In this document: one piece after another, positions 28,041 through 37,900 of the stretch
Position numbering within the stretch: position 1 is the stretch's first letter
How the letters are laid out: each line of letters begins with the position of its first letter
Origin: Bordetella parapertussis
Lineage (GTDB): Bacteria > Bacteroidota > Bacteroidia > Chitinophagales > Chitinophagaceae
Direction of reading: 5' to 3'
NCBI GenBank assembly: GCA_943331005.2
Contig: CALQJX020000001.1
Span: 124,001 to 188,000 of the forward strand
DNA length: 64,000 bases
Position numbers and translations under genes: made by a program
The notes under the pieces: model-generated
Told to the model about the DNA's origin: nothing
The model's input: only the letters and a program-made list of their open reading frames with translations
The model's database searches: none

Positions 28041-28697
28041 TTATTCTTTGTCTTCTTTTTTGCACTGCTCCACAAAGTAGACAGTCTTGTCTTTGCCCCA
28101 GTGCGGATTGGTTATATCCTTGTTCTGCGCCTGCTCTTTGTCGAACAATCCCTGTGCTTTTTCGAAGTAAGGCATAGCTGCCTTTTTGCCGCCGCCAAAC
28201 TGCTTGGGCGTGAAGAATTTGCTAACACCCTGCAGGTAATACATGCGCGGATTGTCGGCATTTGCTTCTTTGGCGCTTTCCAGGTTCTGACTGAACAACT
28301 GGCCATATTTCTGCCAGCGATTCATGGGGTCTATGCCCATGCGTGCATTGGCTATCATAGCAGCCAGTACATAGGTCTCGTCATTTTCTTTCTTCAGTAT
28401 GGCCACTGCGTCTTCTTTCTCTTTTTCAGCCTCATCCAGGTATGCTTCGCGCTTGGCTGCATCTTTCTCCATATAAGAAAGCTGCGTTTTGCTGTAAGAC
28501 ACATAGTAGTGGCTGGCCCACTCGTTATCCCACTTCTTGGCTATAAGGGCCAGTTTGTTGGCCTGTTCTACTTTCACTGTCATATCCATAGTGGTATCGA
28601 AAGCGAGGAAAGTCTTTTCCAGTACAGGTTTCATATCCTGTGCCTGAGTGGTGAAGGCAGCAATAGCAAGGGCTGCGGTAAAAATGGAACTTTTCAT
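28041..28697 (-). CDS. Exported TPR-like protein of unknown function
   Basis: This 218-residue protein starts at ATG 28697 with a signal peptide (MKSSIFTAALAIAAFTTQAQ). The rest is helical and rich in Lys, Glu and Ala, with helix pairs that look like tetratricopeptide repeats (ANADNPRMYYLQG followed by AMPYFEKAQGLFDKEQ). It lies 30 bases after the TonB-dependent receptor gene, so it is probably transcribed with it and may be a periplasmic partner. I do not recognise a named family. Confidence 0.68.
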   Translation of the reverse strand: MKSSIFTAALAIAAFTTQAQDMKPVLEKTFLAFDTTMDMTVKVEQANKLALIAKKWDNEWASHYYVSYSKTQLSYMEKDAAKREAYLDEAEKEKEDAVAILKKENDETYVLAAMIANARMGIDPMNRWQKYGQLFSQNLESAKEANADNPRMYYLQGVSKFFTPKQFGGGKKAAMPYFEKAQGLFDKEQAQNKDITNPHWGKDKTVYFVEQCKKEDKE

Positions 28698-28726
28698 TTG
28701 TCTGTTTTTTATGTTTAGGATGATGA

Positions 28727-30928
28727 TTATAATTCGTCTTTGCTGAACTCTGACAGCGACATATTGACACCAAGGAATATGGTACGATAGATGGCTGGCT
28801 GTATCGGGGTTTTGGTATAGCCACCTGTGCCATCGGAGCTGTAGCGATACCCGAATACGTTCTTGTAGTTGGTAACATTGTCTACACTGAGGTAGAATAC
28901 GGTGAACCACTTACCAAAACTATGCAGATAGGCTACAGTGGTAGAAAGGCTATGGTAATTGGGCGTGGTCTCATTGAGGAATTTTTCATTGTTTGCCTGA
29001 TAAGCAGGATAGTTAAAGTATGGGCGACCGGTGGCAAAACTGTAGGTAGCACTTACATTGGTCTTTATCTTGTCTATCCAGTATTTGCCCACCAGATTCA
29101 CGTTGTGTTTGGCAATGAATGTAGGCATTGCTGATGTAGGGTAGTTAAGGAACTGCCTCCTGGTATCTATGAAGCTATATGATATCCAGTAGTCGGTATT
29201 CTTGAAAGTCTTTTTATCACGCCAGAAGAGTTCCAGCCCCTGCGCATAACCCTTGCCGCCATTGGTCACCACAGTAGATGGCGATATGTATCTGTAAGTG
29301 TTGGGGTCGTAGTTCAGACCTGTTTCCAGTACCAGACTGTCGTATTTTTTGTAATAGCCCTCCAGACGCAGCGTGCGGTTGTCATGGCTCCACTGCCAGT
29401 TGGCTATGAAGTGGGTTGCCACCTGCATATCGGGTCTGTGGCCTGCTATCAGGTAAGCATTGGCCGCTTCCTGATAAAAAATGCCGCCTGCCAGTGATGC
29501 CTGACTGTGTACACCTGTCTTCAGTGCCATAGAAAGGCGGGGTGCTATTTTGTTTGTATTGAGCAGGTTACTATGCTCGTAGCGCAGCCCCGGCTTTATG
29601 GCAAACCTGTTCACAGGCGTCCATTCCATTTCGGCATAACCACCGGCTATGAGCTCATCGAACTGCTGCCTGCCGGTATCGTTGCTGCGTTTCAGCCCGA
29701 AGCTCTGTACATCTGTACCCAGCATCAGGTTCATACGGCTATTGAAATACTTCTTGCCCTCCACCCGAAACTGCCTGCGGTATTCGTACTGTTTGTACAT
29801 TAATTGTCCGAATTCGAAATCGGTATTGTTTTGGCTTACGGATGCTGCAGTATACAGCATGTATTTGTGCTTAAAGAGCTGCTTGTAGGAAGCACTGCCG
29901 TAATAGTTGTGGTCTTTCGTTAAGAAGTTGACCGTGCTGCCGCCCGACGGAAACGGGTTGGGAATAGTAACACCTGTAGCATTGTGCTGTGTATTCACCG
30001 CTACCTTCAGTATACCATCTTTATTGGGCTTCCACATATAGCGGGCGTTTCCGCTGCCCCCCTGCGGCACTTTGTAGAAGTTGAAGTTGCTCTGCACCAA
30101 CTTATAGAAAGGGGTAAGATTGGTGTAACCACCACCACCTTCTAAACTGCTGTTCTTCCATTTCTTTACACCCGATGCATTTACACCGGAAAAATTGGCA
30201 CCCAGATTGATGTTGCTTTTATCCGGCAGATCTGTAGTGTTGAGTTCCAGCACACCAGACAATGCCTGACCATAACGGGCACTGTAGCCACCACTGCTGA
30301 AAGCCACTCCCTGATACTGGAATGCACCGAAACGGCTGCGGGTGGCCACCCCGGGCGCTCCATTGAAGAAGGCATTCTGTACCACCATCTCATCAACTAT
30401 TACAGCGGCCTCGCTGGCATCACCACCGCGCACAAACAGTCCGTTATCGGGGCCTGTCTGCTGTGTACCCGGCAGCATCTGCATCGCTTTTACCACATCG
30501 GCACCAGAGCCTGCTGTGGTCACAATATCCAGCGGCTTCAGTACTGTCTTGCCCTTATCGTTATTAGCATCAAAAGAACCGGCAGTAATAACTACCACAT
30601 CCAGATCCTTGGGGGCATTCTCCTTCAGGGTTATTACAATGCCGCTGATGTCTGCTGTGATATTGAGCGGCTGACCAGCAGTAGCATGGCTTATCTCAGA
30701 TGCCACAATGGTTTGCTGGCCTGCTTCTGTGGTAGTGAACCTGAACACCCCTGTACTGTCTGTAGTGCCACCATCAATGGTGTTCTCCAGGTACACATTG
30801 GCACCCTTTACCGGTTTCTTCTTGTCGTTGAGTACGGTACCGCTGATCTTGTATTGTGCTTGAGCGGCAAAACCCTGCAACAGCGAAACCAGTAAAAGCA
30901 TTAGTATAGTGTAATGGCGTGTCTTCAT
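28727..30928 (-). CDS. TonB-dependent receptor with carboxypeptidase-like regulatory domain
   Basis: This is a 733-residue outer membrane protein. A signal peptide (cut near AAQAQ) is followed by a carboxypeptidase-D-like domain (YKISGTVLNDKKKPVKGANVY, residues 26-110), a plug domain (VVKAMQMLPGTQQTGPDNG, then LFVRGGDASEAAVIVDEM) and a 22-strand-type barrel. TonB-dependent receptors import large or scarce ligands with energy from the inner membrane; the ligand cannot be told here. No SusD gene is next to it, so it is not a standard polysaccharide locus. Its promoter region carries an unusual set of direct repeats at 30968-31036. Confidence 0.9.
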   Translation of the reverse strand: MKTRHYTILMLLLVSLLQGFAAQAQYKISGTVLNDKKKPVKGANVYLENTIDGGTTDSTGVFRFTTTEAGQQTIVASEISHATAGQPLNITADISGIVITLKENAPKDLDVVVITAGSFDANNDKGKTVLKPLDIVTTAGSGADVVKAMQMLPGTQQTGPDNGLFVRGGDASEAAVIVDEMVVQNAFFNGAPGVATRSRFGAFQYQGVAFSSGGYSARYGQALSGVLELNTTDLPDKSNINLGANFSGVNASGVKKWKNSSLEGGGGYTNLTPFYKLVQSNFNFYKVPQGGSGNARYMWKPNKDGILKVAVNTQHNATGVTIPNPFPSGGSTVNFLTKDHNYYGSASYKQLFKHKYMLYTAASVSQNNTDFEFGQLMYKQYEYRRQFRVEGKKYFNSRMNLMLGTDVQSFGLKRSNDTGRQQFDELIAGGYAEMEWTPVNRFAIKPGLRYEHSNLLNTNKIAPRLSMALKTGVHSQASLAGGIFYQEAANAYLIAGHRPDMQVATHFIANWQWSHDNRTLRLEGYYKKYDSLVLETGLNYDPNTYRYISPSTVVTNGGKGYAQGLELFWRDKKTFKNTDYWISYSFIDTRRQFLNYPTSAMPTFIAKHNVNLVGKYWIDKIKTNVSATYSFATGRPYFNYPAYQANNEKFLNETTPNYHSLSTTVAYLHSFGKWFTVFYLSVDNVTNYKNVFGYRYSSDGTGGYTKTPIQPAIYRTIFLGVNMSLSEFSKDEL

Positions 30929-30948
30929 GCAAAATGTGTGTTGTGGTG

Positions 30949-31036
30949 CAAAAGTAATATCGATAATCAGGTCGGTGAAATGTATATCGGCTAAAAATGA
31001 GTGTATGTCGGTGAACAGATGAAATATGACGGTGAA
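30949..31036 (-). promoter_or_regulatory. Promoter of the TonB receptor gene with phased direct repeats
   Basis: On the minus strand TACTTTTG (30956-30949) is a good -7 box 20 bases before the ATG. Upstream of it lie four related 12-mers, written on the plus strand: CAGGTCGGTGAA at 30968, TATATCGGCTAA at 30983, TATGTCGGTGAA at 31004 and TATGACGGTGAA at 31025. The spacings are 15, 21 and 21 bases, i.e. two helical turns for the last two. The nearest copy covers the -33 position, as expected for activator sites. Confidence 0.6.
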
Positions 31037-31060
31037 TCAGTTGCCCGCCTATGTAACACA

Positions 31061-31095
31061 CCGAAGGCCCCCGCCAAAACAGCAGGGGCCTTCGG
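31061..31095 (-). terminator. Terminator hairpin after the DUF4476 gene
   Basis: A perfect 11-bp inverted repeat CCGAAGGCCCC/GGGGCCTTCGG with a 13-base loop lies 19 bases after the stop of the gene at 31114. There is no long T-run. Confidence 0.6.
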
Positions 31096-31113
31096 TAAAT
31101 AATGTAAGGGCTA

Positions 31114-32124
31114 TTACTGGCCGCTTATGTATTCGTTCAGTTCGGTGCGGCTGGCATCGAAGCTGAAGATGTTGCCTATTTTGAAGTAGTTGCCACGGTC
31201 TGTGCAGCGATCGTATGCATACTTGGCAAACTCCAGTTTGTTATCCTCGAAAGAGAACAGCTTGCAGATAGCAGTGATCTGGTCTGTGTTCATGCAGTTT
31301 GAGGTGAGTATGGTCTTCGCTGTAGACAGCTTGGTCTCGTCGAAGCTGGCTTTAGTGATGGTCTCTTTTGCCGCCCTGAAACCGTTAGGATCCATAGCTG
31401 TTCTGCAGCCACCGCTCCTTGTAGGTGGGGGAGGGGGTGGTGGCGTGTTGTTGTTATAACCGCCATTATTGCCATAGCCGTTATTGTTGCCGTAGTTACC
31501 ACCGCCGTTACCGTAGCCCATATCTGTAGAGGTAGTAGTGGTTGTGGTACGGGTTGTAGTAGTGGTACCGCCGCCCATTGTAGGGTCGCTGATATTCACA
31601 TTCATATTGATACCACCGGCACCCACGCTGATAGATGCACCACCACCGGCAGGCATACCATTTGTCTGGGTAACTGTGGTTTGGGTAACCGTACCGCCAC
31701 CCATCATAGACGCAGGAGGAGGAGGCGCCGGCTGGCCGTAGTGCATTACATACACATCTGCAGGTGGCATATAGTTGGGCACCACCGGTGTAGCAGAGAA
31801 GTAGCGCATCTTCAGTTCGCCATCTTTATTGGTTTTTATCTTATAGGTAACGTCAGCAAAGGCGTTAGTTCCGGGATCTACCACAGGCATATTCTTAGAT
31901 ATTTCCGGTTTCTTAGGATCTTCGAACAGGATCTTTACCGCATACTGAGGCTGTGTCAGTCCGTCTATGCGCACATTGGTCATAGGTACATTGTTCTGTT
32001 TCTGACCATTCAGTATCAGGTAGAACCTGTAGCCGTCTTCAGAGAAAATGGTGAGGCTGCTCTGTGCAAATGACAGAAACGGGCAGAGTGCCAGTACAGC
32101 GATCATTAAGTTTTTCAACTTCAT
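31114..32124 (-). CDS. DUF4476 domain-containing exported protein
   Basis: This is a 336-residue protein with a signal peptide (MKLKNLMIAVLALCPFLSFAQ). Residues 22-130 form a beta-rich domain. Residues about 130-235 are a low-complexity linker rich in Gly, Asn, Thr and Pro, with a run of seven Pro. The C-terminal 100 residues are the helical DUF4476 domain (FRAAKETITKASFDETKLS, then NCMNTDQITAICKLFSFED), common in Bacteroidota exported proteins. Function unknown. Confidence 0.85.
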   Translation of the reverse strand: MKLKNLMIAVLALCPFLSFAQSSLTIFSEDGYRFYLILNGQKQNNVPMTNVRIDGLTQPQYAVKILFEDPKKPEISKNMPVVDPGTNAFADVTYKIKTNKDGELKMRYFSATPVVPNYMPPADVYVMHYGQPAPPPPASMMGGGTVTQTTVTQTNGMPAGGGASISVGAGGINMNVNISDPTMGGGTTTTTRTTTTTTSTDMGYGNGGGNYGNNNGYGNNGGYNNNTPPPPPPPTRSGGCRTAMDPNGFRAAKETITKASFDETKLSTAKTILTSNCMNTDQITAICKLFSFEDNKLEFAKYAYDRCTDRGNYFKIGNIFSFDASRTELNEYISGQ

Positions 32125-32320
32125 ATATATCAGTTTGTTTGCGAAAATACTACTTTATTCAGCACTCCATATGAAACTCTTCTATATAGTATTCAAAATA
32201 ATGCCTGCAGTACTGTAGTACAAAAATAGAGCCGCTGTGTGCAAATGCCGTTAATTCTTGTTGCGTAAACGTGTAAAATGGTTGCGACCCGACCGATTTT
32301 TGTGTTTTAGCGCCCTACTT

Positions 32321-33616
32321 ATGTTACTTTTATCATCAGAAGCTACAAAAGTGGGCCAGTTCGAGATATATACTTTCATTATCTGTATGACAGCATTGCT
32401 GGCATATGTGAACTACCGTTTTGTACGTTTATCGCCTACTATTGGCATTATGGCCCTGTCGCTGGGGTTCTCTCTGGTGCTAATAGGGCTGCAGGGGGTC
32501 TTCCCCGAATCTTACCGTTCGCTTACACTGGTCATCGGGTCTATAAATTTCCACACCCTGCTGATGAAGGGTATGCTGGGGTTCCTGCTTTTTGCCGGGG
32601 CCATACATATAGATGCCGGCAACCTGAAGAAGGAGCGACTGCCTATCATAGCCCTGGCATCTGTAAGTACCCTGCTGTCTACGGGCATAGTGGGTACCTT
32701 GCTTTACTATCTGTTTCATGCCTTTGGTACCGATATTGCCCTTATGTATTGCCTGCTGTTTGCGGCACTTATCTCTCCTACAGATCCTATAGCGGTATTA
32801 TCTATATTGAAGAAGGCCGGTTTGCCCAAATCGCTGGAGCTGAAGATAGCCGGAGAATCGCTGTTCAACGATGGGGTAGCGGTGGTCATTTTCGTTACGC
32901 TGCTCTCTGTGGCTCAGACCGGAGCCGACCATCTGGTACTGAAAGATGTGGTACTGCTTTTTGGTATACAGGCCGGTGGCGGATTGCTGCTGGGCTCTCT
33001 GCTGGGTTATGCCAGTTACAGGGCTGTGCGCAGCATAGACAAGTACGAAGTAGAAGTAATGATATCTATTGCCACGGTAATGGGCGGCAGCCTGCTGGCA
33101 GAACAGCTGGGCGTATCGGGGCCACTGGCGATGGTAGCTGCAGGTATCGTGTTTGGCAACAAGGGCCTGGAAACGGGAGTTTCTGACCTGTCGCGCGACT
33201 ACCTCGTGAAGTTCTGGGATCTGATAGATGAGCTGCTTAATGCTTCTTTGTTCATGCTGATAGGTTTTGAAATGCTGGTGATAAAGTATGACAATGCGTT
33301 GCTGATGGTGGGTGGCATTACCGTAATGCTGGTGCTGCTGGCAAGATGGGTATCGGTGGCATTGCCGGTGCTGTTCATCAAACGGATCATACCTTTCGAG
33401 CGGCATGCAGTGACCATTCTTACCTGGGGCGGGCTGCGTGGCGGGCTGTCTGTGGCACTTGCCCTATCGCTGCCGGAAGCTATGCACCGCGATCAGTTTG
33501 TAGCTATGACCTATATGGTGGTGGTGTTCTCCATACTGGTGCAGGGGCTTACTATTGGCGGGCTTTACAAGAAATTGCACAACCGCGAAACGGGAAATTC
33601 TCCTGCAGGAAAATAA
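32321..33616 (+). CDS. Na+/H+ antiporter, CPA1/NhaP type
   Basis: This 431-residue inner membrane protein has about 12 membrane segments that exchange sodium or potassium for protons. Family motifs include SPTDPIAVLSILKKAGLP and AGESLFNDGVAVVIF, with the conserved Asp pair of the ion site, and LTWGGLRGGLSVALALSLP near the end. I chose ATG 32321; the frame is open back to a TTG at 32258, but the longer N-terminus is basic and unlike the family. It is a single gene. Confidence 0.88.
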   Translation: MLLLSSEATKVGQFEIYTFIICMTALLAYVNYRFVRLSPTIGIMALSLGFSLVLIGLQGVFPESYRSLTLVIGSINFHTLLMKGMLGFLLFAGAIHIDAGNLKKERLPIIALASVSTLLSTGIVGTLLYYLFHAFGTDIALMYCLLFAALISPTDPIAVLSILKKAGLPKSLELKIAGESLFNDGVAVVIFVTLLSVAQTGADHLVLKDVVLLFGIQAGGGLLLGSLLGYASYRAVRSIDKYEVEVMISIATVMGGSLLAEQLGVSGPLAMVAAGIVFGNKGLETGVSDLSRDYLVKFWDLIDELLNASLFMLIGFEMLVIKYDNALLMVGGITVMLVLLARWVSVALPVLFIKRIIPFERHAVTILTWGGLRGGLSVALALSLPEAMHRDQFVAMTYMVVVFSILVQGLTIGGLYKKLHNRETGNSPAGK

Positions 33617-33685
33617 TAATGAGTAAACGGGATTTTTGCCAAAAAAGAATTGATAATCAATGTATTGCGGCAGGTGCGCTGTTGC

Positions 33686-33715
33686 AAAATCTCCCACTTT
33701 TCTCCCACTCATTTC
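33686..33715. repeat. 30-bp direct repeat, copy 1
   Basis: AAAATCTCCCACTTTTCTCC continues with CACTCATTTC and recurs exactly at 33832-33861. Each copy itself contains CTCCCACTT and CTCCCACTC in tandem. It lies in the gene-free region between the antiporter and PorP/SprF genes. Confidence 0.85.
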
Positions 33716-33831
33716 AATAACGTCGCTACCTTCGGGGCTTGGGTGGTGTGGGGCATTTTTCTATGATCATGTCACCCCATCGGGGCTAAACAATGAAAAC
33801 GAACCGGAAAAGTGAGGGCAACAATGGGCAG

Positions 33832-33861
33832 AAAATCTCCCACTTTTCTCCCACTCATTTC
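33832..33861. repeat. 30-bp direct repeat, copy 2
   Basis: This is an exact copy of 33686-33715, 146 bases further on. The 116 bases between the copies are G-rich at the start and hold TCGGGGCT twice; no gene is seen there. The second copy ends 11 bases before the stop codon of the PorP/SprF gene. Confidence 0.85.
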
Positions 33862-33872
33862 CCGCTATCGGG

Positions 33873-34952
33873 TTAGAACTTAGGACAAACCATTTTCTTG
33901 GCCATACCCTTGTCGTAGAAATCGCCGGAAATAAAGAGGGTCATTTCGAAGCCACCCTGCATTTTGCTGGCGTCTTTCAGGGTAGAGGTATTGACATCGT
34001 AGCTTACGCCTACGGCCATGCTGTTGTATTTAACACGTACCACCGGTATAATGGCATCGGCAAGGCGATAAAAAGCACCACCAGATAGTACAAAAGACTT
34101 GTTCTCTCCGGTAACACGTGTCCAGCTGGCAAGGCCACCTGCCATGATCTCTTTGTAGGTACCCTGTACGGCGCCGTTGGCCTGGAACTGCGCCAGTATG
34201 TCTTCGGTAAGATTGACACCAAATGCGGTATTTACATTAAAACGCATGTTTTGTGTGAGATCGGGCACATTGAAGTAATTGAACTTTGGCTGCGTGAAGT
34301 GATAACCCGACACACCTATCACGAAAGTGGCGTTGTCGTTGATGCTGGTATTGTAGTTGATACCGGCACCGAGATCCCAGAAACTGAATTTATTGGTAGG
34401 GATATTCTCCAGCGATGGCAAGGTTGGGTCGAAACGGCCACCCTGAAACTGGTTGTTGAATGTAGCCTTTGCGGGGTCGAAGCTGTACTGAATGTGACCA
34501 CCGGTGAACCCTACAGAAAGATAAGAGTTATGGTCTACGTTCATACACTTATTATAGTTTACTGCGGGGTATATGCCCGTGATACGCTGATCCACACTAC
34601 CGGCCTTATCGGTAAAACCAAGCACACCGAAGCTGAAGAAGTCGTTGGACATTTCGCTGAGCTGGAACCTGCTTTCGCCGCTTACGAGTTTGGTTTCGTA
34701 GGGATGGCTGATCGTGCTCCACTGATTGCGGTAATAAACGCCTACTTTATAGTCGCTGGCAAAAACACCGGTGAGGGCAGGATTGCGCAGGATAGAGGTC
34801 TCGTAAAACTGAGAAAAGTGAATATCGGCCTGTGCGTGCACTGCTACAGGCAGGCACAGAATAGCAAACAAAGCGTAATATATACTGCTGACAGCGCGGG
34901 TTTTTATAGTAGTGATCATAGCAGACCTTTTAGAATTAGCTGAAGTTTTCAT
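33873..34952 (-). CDS. PorP/SprF family type IX secretion membrane protein
   Basis: This 359-residue outer membrane barrel protein has a signal peptide near residues 20-41 (cut at AVHAQ). The mature start ADIHFSQFYETSILRNPALTG is the family hallmark, followed by YKVGVYYRNQWSTI. PorP/SprF proteins help secrete and anchor T9SS cargo with type B C-terminal domains; in Flavobacterium johnsoniae SprF is needed for SprB. Its ATG follows the TAA of the giant PKD gene with no base between, so the two are an operon and probably a cargo-partner pair. The C-terminus (KMVCPKF) is unremarkable. Confidence 0.92.
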   Translation of the reverse strand: MKTSANSKRSAMITTIKTRAVSSIYYALFAILCLPVAVHAQADIHFSQFYETSILRNPALTGVFASDYKVGVYYRNQWSTISHPYETKLVSGESRFQLSEMSNDFFSFGVLGFTDKAGSVDQRITGIYPAVNYNKCMNVDHNSYLSVGFTGGHIQYSFDPAKATFNNQFQGGRFDPTLPSLENIPTNKFSFWDLGAGINYNTSINDNATFVIGVSGYHFTQPKFNYFNVPDLTQNMRFNVNTAFGVNLTEDILAQFQANGAVQGTYKEIMAGGLASWTRVTGENKSFVLSGGAFYRLADAIIPVVRVKYNSMAVGVSYDVNTSTLKDASKMQGGFEMTLFISGDFYDKGMAKKMVCPKF

Positions 34953-37900
34953 TTACCTTATTATCGTCACATCTCCTTTTATGTTCACATTTTCGCCGGT
35001 ATAGCATAGTGCTTCCAGTATATATACATAAACATCCGGCCTTGGGGTTGCTCCTTTGAAGGTTCCATCCCAGCCGTTCTCTGCATCGTTGAGGTTTATG
35101 TCCGAGCGTTCAAAAACAAGTTCTCCCCAACGGTTGTAGATGCGGAATGTTTTGATGGTCTTAAGGCCCATGCCACGCGGATAGAAGATATCATTTTCTC
35201 CGTCGCCGTTTGGTGTAAAGGTATTGGGTATGAAGACCTGGCCATTGTCGCAATAAAGCATAATGGTAACCGAGTCCGATGCCCTGCAACCATGATCTGA
35301 CAGTACGTCCACATAATAAGTGGTCATAACGCTCATGCTGGCTACCGGATTGGAGCAGGTAGTGCAGCTGAGGGTCTCATTTGGCGACCACAGATAAGAA
35401 GAAATGTTGGTTCCCGTAGCATTGAGCTGGGCAGAAGAACCTGCAACCAGTCGCTGGTTGGGACCCGCATCTACCACAGGCAATGGATAAATGAACACAG
35501 TAACCTCCTGTGTATCTGCTATACAGCCGGCCAGTTTTGCAATGACCTTGTAAATGGTTGTATAGGTAGGAGACGCAATAGGATTGTAGACCGTATTATC
35601 GTTGAGGCCGGTTGACGGCAACCACAGATAGGTAGTGCCACCCGTATCGAACAGCTGCACGGAAACACCCTGACACACAGCGGTATCGCCCCATGCATTG
35701 CTGATGGTGTGTGTGCGGAGTCTTACCGTAACTGTAGCCGTATCTATACACCCACGGGTATCTTTACCTGTTACGGTATAGGTAGTCTCTACGGGCGGCG
35801 ATGCCAGCGTAGGGTTGCAGGCAGTGCAGCTCAGCGATACCGGAGGATCCCAGGTATAGGTAGCGGCTCCATAGCCGAAAAGCGTTGCAGGGTCGCCCAC
35901 ACAAACAACGGTATCGGGACTGGCCGTAACAACAGGAGGCGGATCTACAACTATGTTCTTAGATATAGTGCCGGTACAGCCCCAGCCATTGGTAACCTTG
36001 AGTATGACTGGGTAGGTGCCCGGAGTGTTGATGGTATAAGAAGGAGATGCGATGGTGCTGGTATTGCCATCGTATGTCCACTCCCATGCAGTGATTGGAG
36101 ACCAGAGCGTAGTGGAAGAATCGATGAAATTGAACGGCAACCCGATACAAACCGGATAAGGATCTGTACCGAAGTTTGTTGTAACACCATCTACATATAT
36201 AGTATCTATACCTATGCTTGATGTCTGACAACCTGTATTGTCGCTGAGGATAAGCTTGGGCACGTAAGCACCCGGAGTGGTGTATATGTGAGAAATAGTA
36301 TCGGAGAATGTAGCTGTGCTGGTAACCCCATCGGAGAAGTCCCAGGTAATGAACGGCACATTGCTGAGTGTGGCATTGAAATTCACTGTGAGCGGCGCAC
36401 AACCCTGTTTCGGGGTATAGCTGAATGCACCTGCATAACCAAATATGTTGACCGGTTTTGTAACGGTATCCCTGCAGCCATAACTATTGATAGCAATGAG
36501 CCTTACGTTGTACAGACCCGAAGTGATGTACATATTGGTAGGCGAGAGGAAGAATGAAGAAGAGCCATCGCCCAGATCCCAGGTATAGCCGGTAGCGCCG
36601 GTACTGAGATTGGTGAAAATGACATAGAGCGGCGGACAAACCGACACCGAATCACTCATCTTGAAATTGGCATCGGGCCTGGTAATATTGATATATGCCG
36701 CATAGGTAGTGTCACCGGTACAGCCATGCGTATCTGTGATGGTGAGCTTGACATTGAAGGCGCCCGTAGTAGAATAGATATGCGAAGGCGTCATAGAAGT
36801 AGACGTACCACCATCGCCAAAGTCCCACACGGCACTAACAGCACCCGAGCTTGCCGCTATAGTAAAAGACACAGGATCGCCTATACAAGGGTGCACATTG
36901 CTGGCAGAGAATGCCACCGTTGGTTTATAGACGGTGACACTATGCACGGCAGAGTCTACACAGCCAAGATTGTCGGTTACCCGATGCCAGATATTGAAAG
37001 TGCCCCCGGATGTATATGTATGTGTTGCAGGGTTGCCCGTACCGGTACCACCATCGCCAAAGCGCCAGTTGTGGCTGGTGAGGGTAGTGCCCGAAACAGG
37101 GGTACTGGCATCGTTGAATGTAACAAAAAGCGGCGCACAGCCGGTAGCCGGCGTAGTAGTGAAATCTACGTGCGGAGAACCAACATGTATATAATTGGTT
37201 CGGGTAAGTGTATCGTAGCAGCCATTGATATTGCGAATGACCAGACTAACCCAGTGGTAACCCGTATCTGTGAGTGCAGAGAAAGAACGGGTATATACAA
37301 AGGAGGTGGCACCCGGCACAGGAGGCAGCGTCCACGAATCTACGTACCAGTAATAATTGGTTACATAACCCGGACTGGAAGTTGTGGAGGTAAATGTGAC
37401 GGACTGCCCCCGACAGATACCTGTGGCAGAAGCCGTGAAATTGGGGACAGGCCCGGATAGCACTAACACCCGCCGTGCCGTATCGCGGCAACCACTGGCA
37501 ATATTATAAGTTGCCAACGTGACGGTATAGACACCCGTAGCAGGATAGTCGTGAATGAGATTGCCTACGGTAGATGTGGCACCATCGCCAAACATCCACA
37601 GGTGCGTATCATCGCCCATGGAACTATCATAGAACTTGACCCGCGTGCGGGGAGCACAATAGATACTATCGCCGATGATAGCTTTAGGAGAATCTATTAT
37701 TATATAATTGGAAATAGAATAGGGAACACCCGGACAACCACGCCAGTAGGGAGTAACGGTGACGGTAAATGTACCCGGCACCGAATATACGTGCGAGACC
37801 GAAAGCGGGGGATTTGTGGTATCGTAAACGATAGTACCGCCATCACCAAATTCCCAATGATACTCATCTACCGGGCCAACCACTACTGTTGGCTGAAACA

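Noticed and set aside
33686..33861. An insertion sequence between the 30-bp repeats
   Set aside because: The 116 bases between the copies hold no transposase frame and no terminal inverted repeats, so only a repeat pair is reported.
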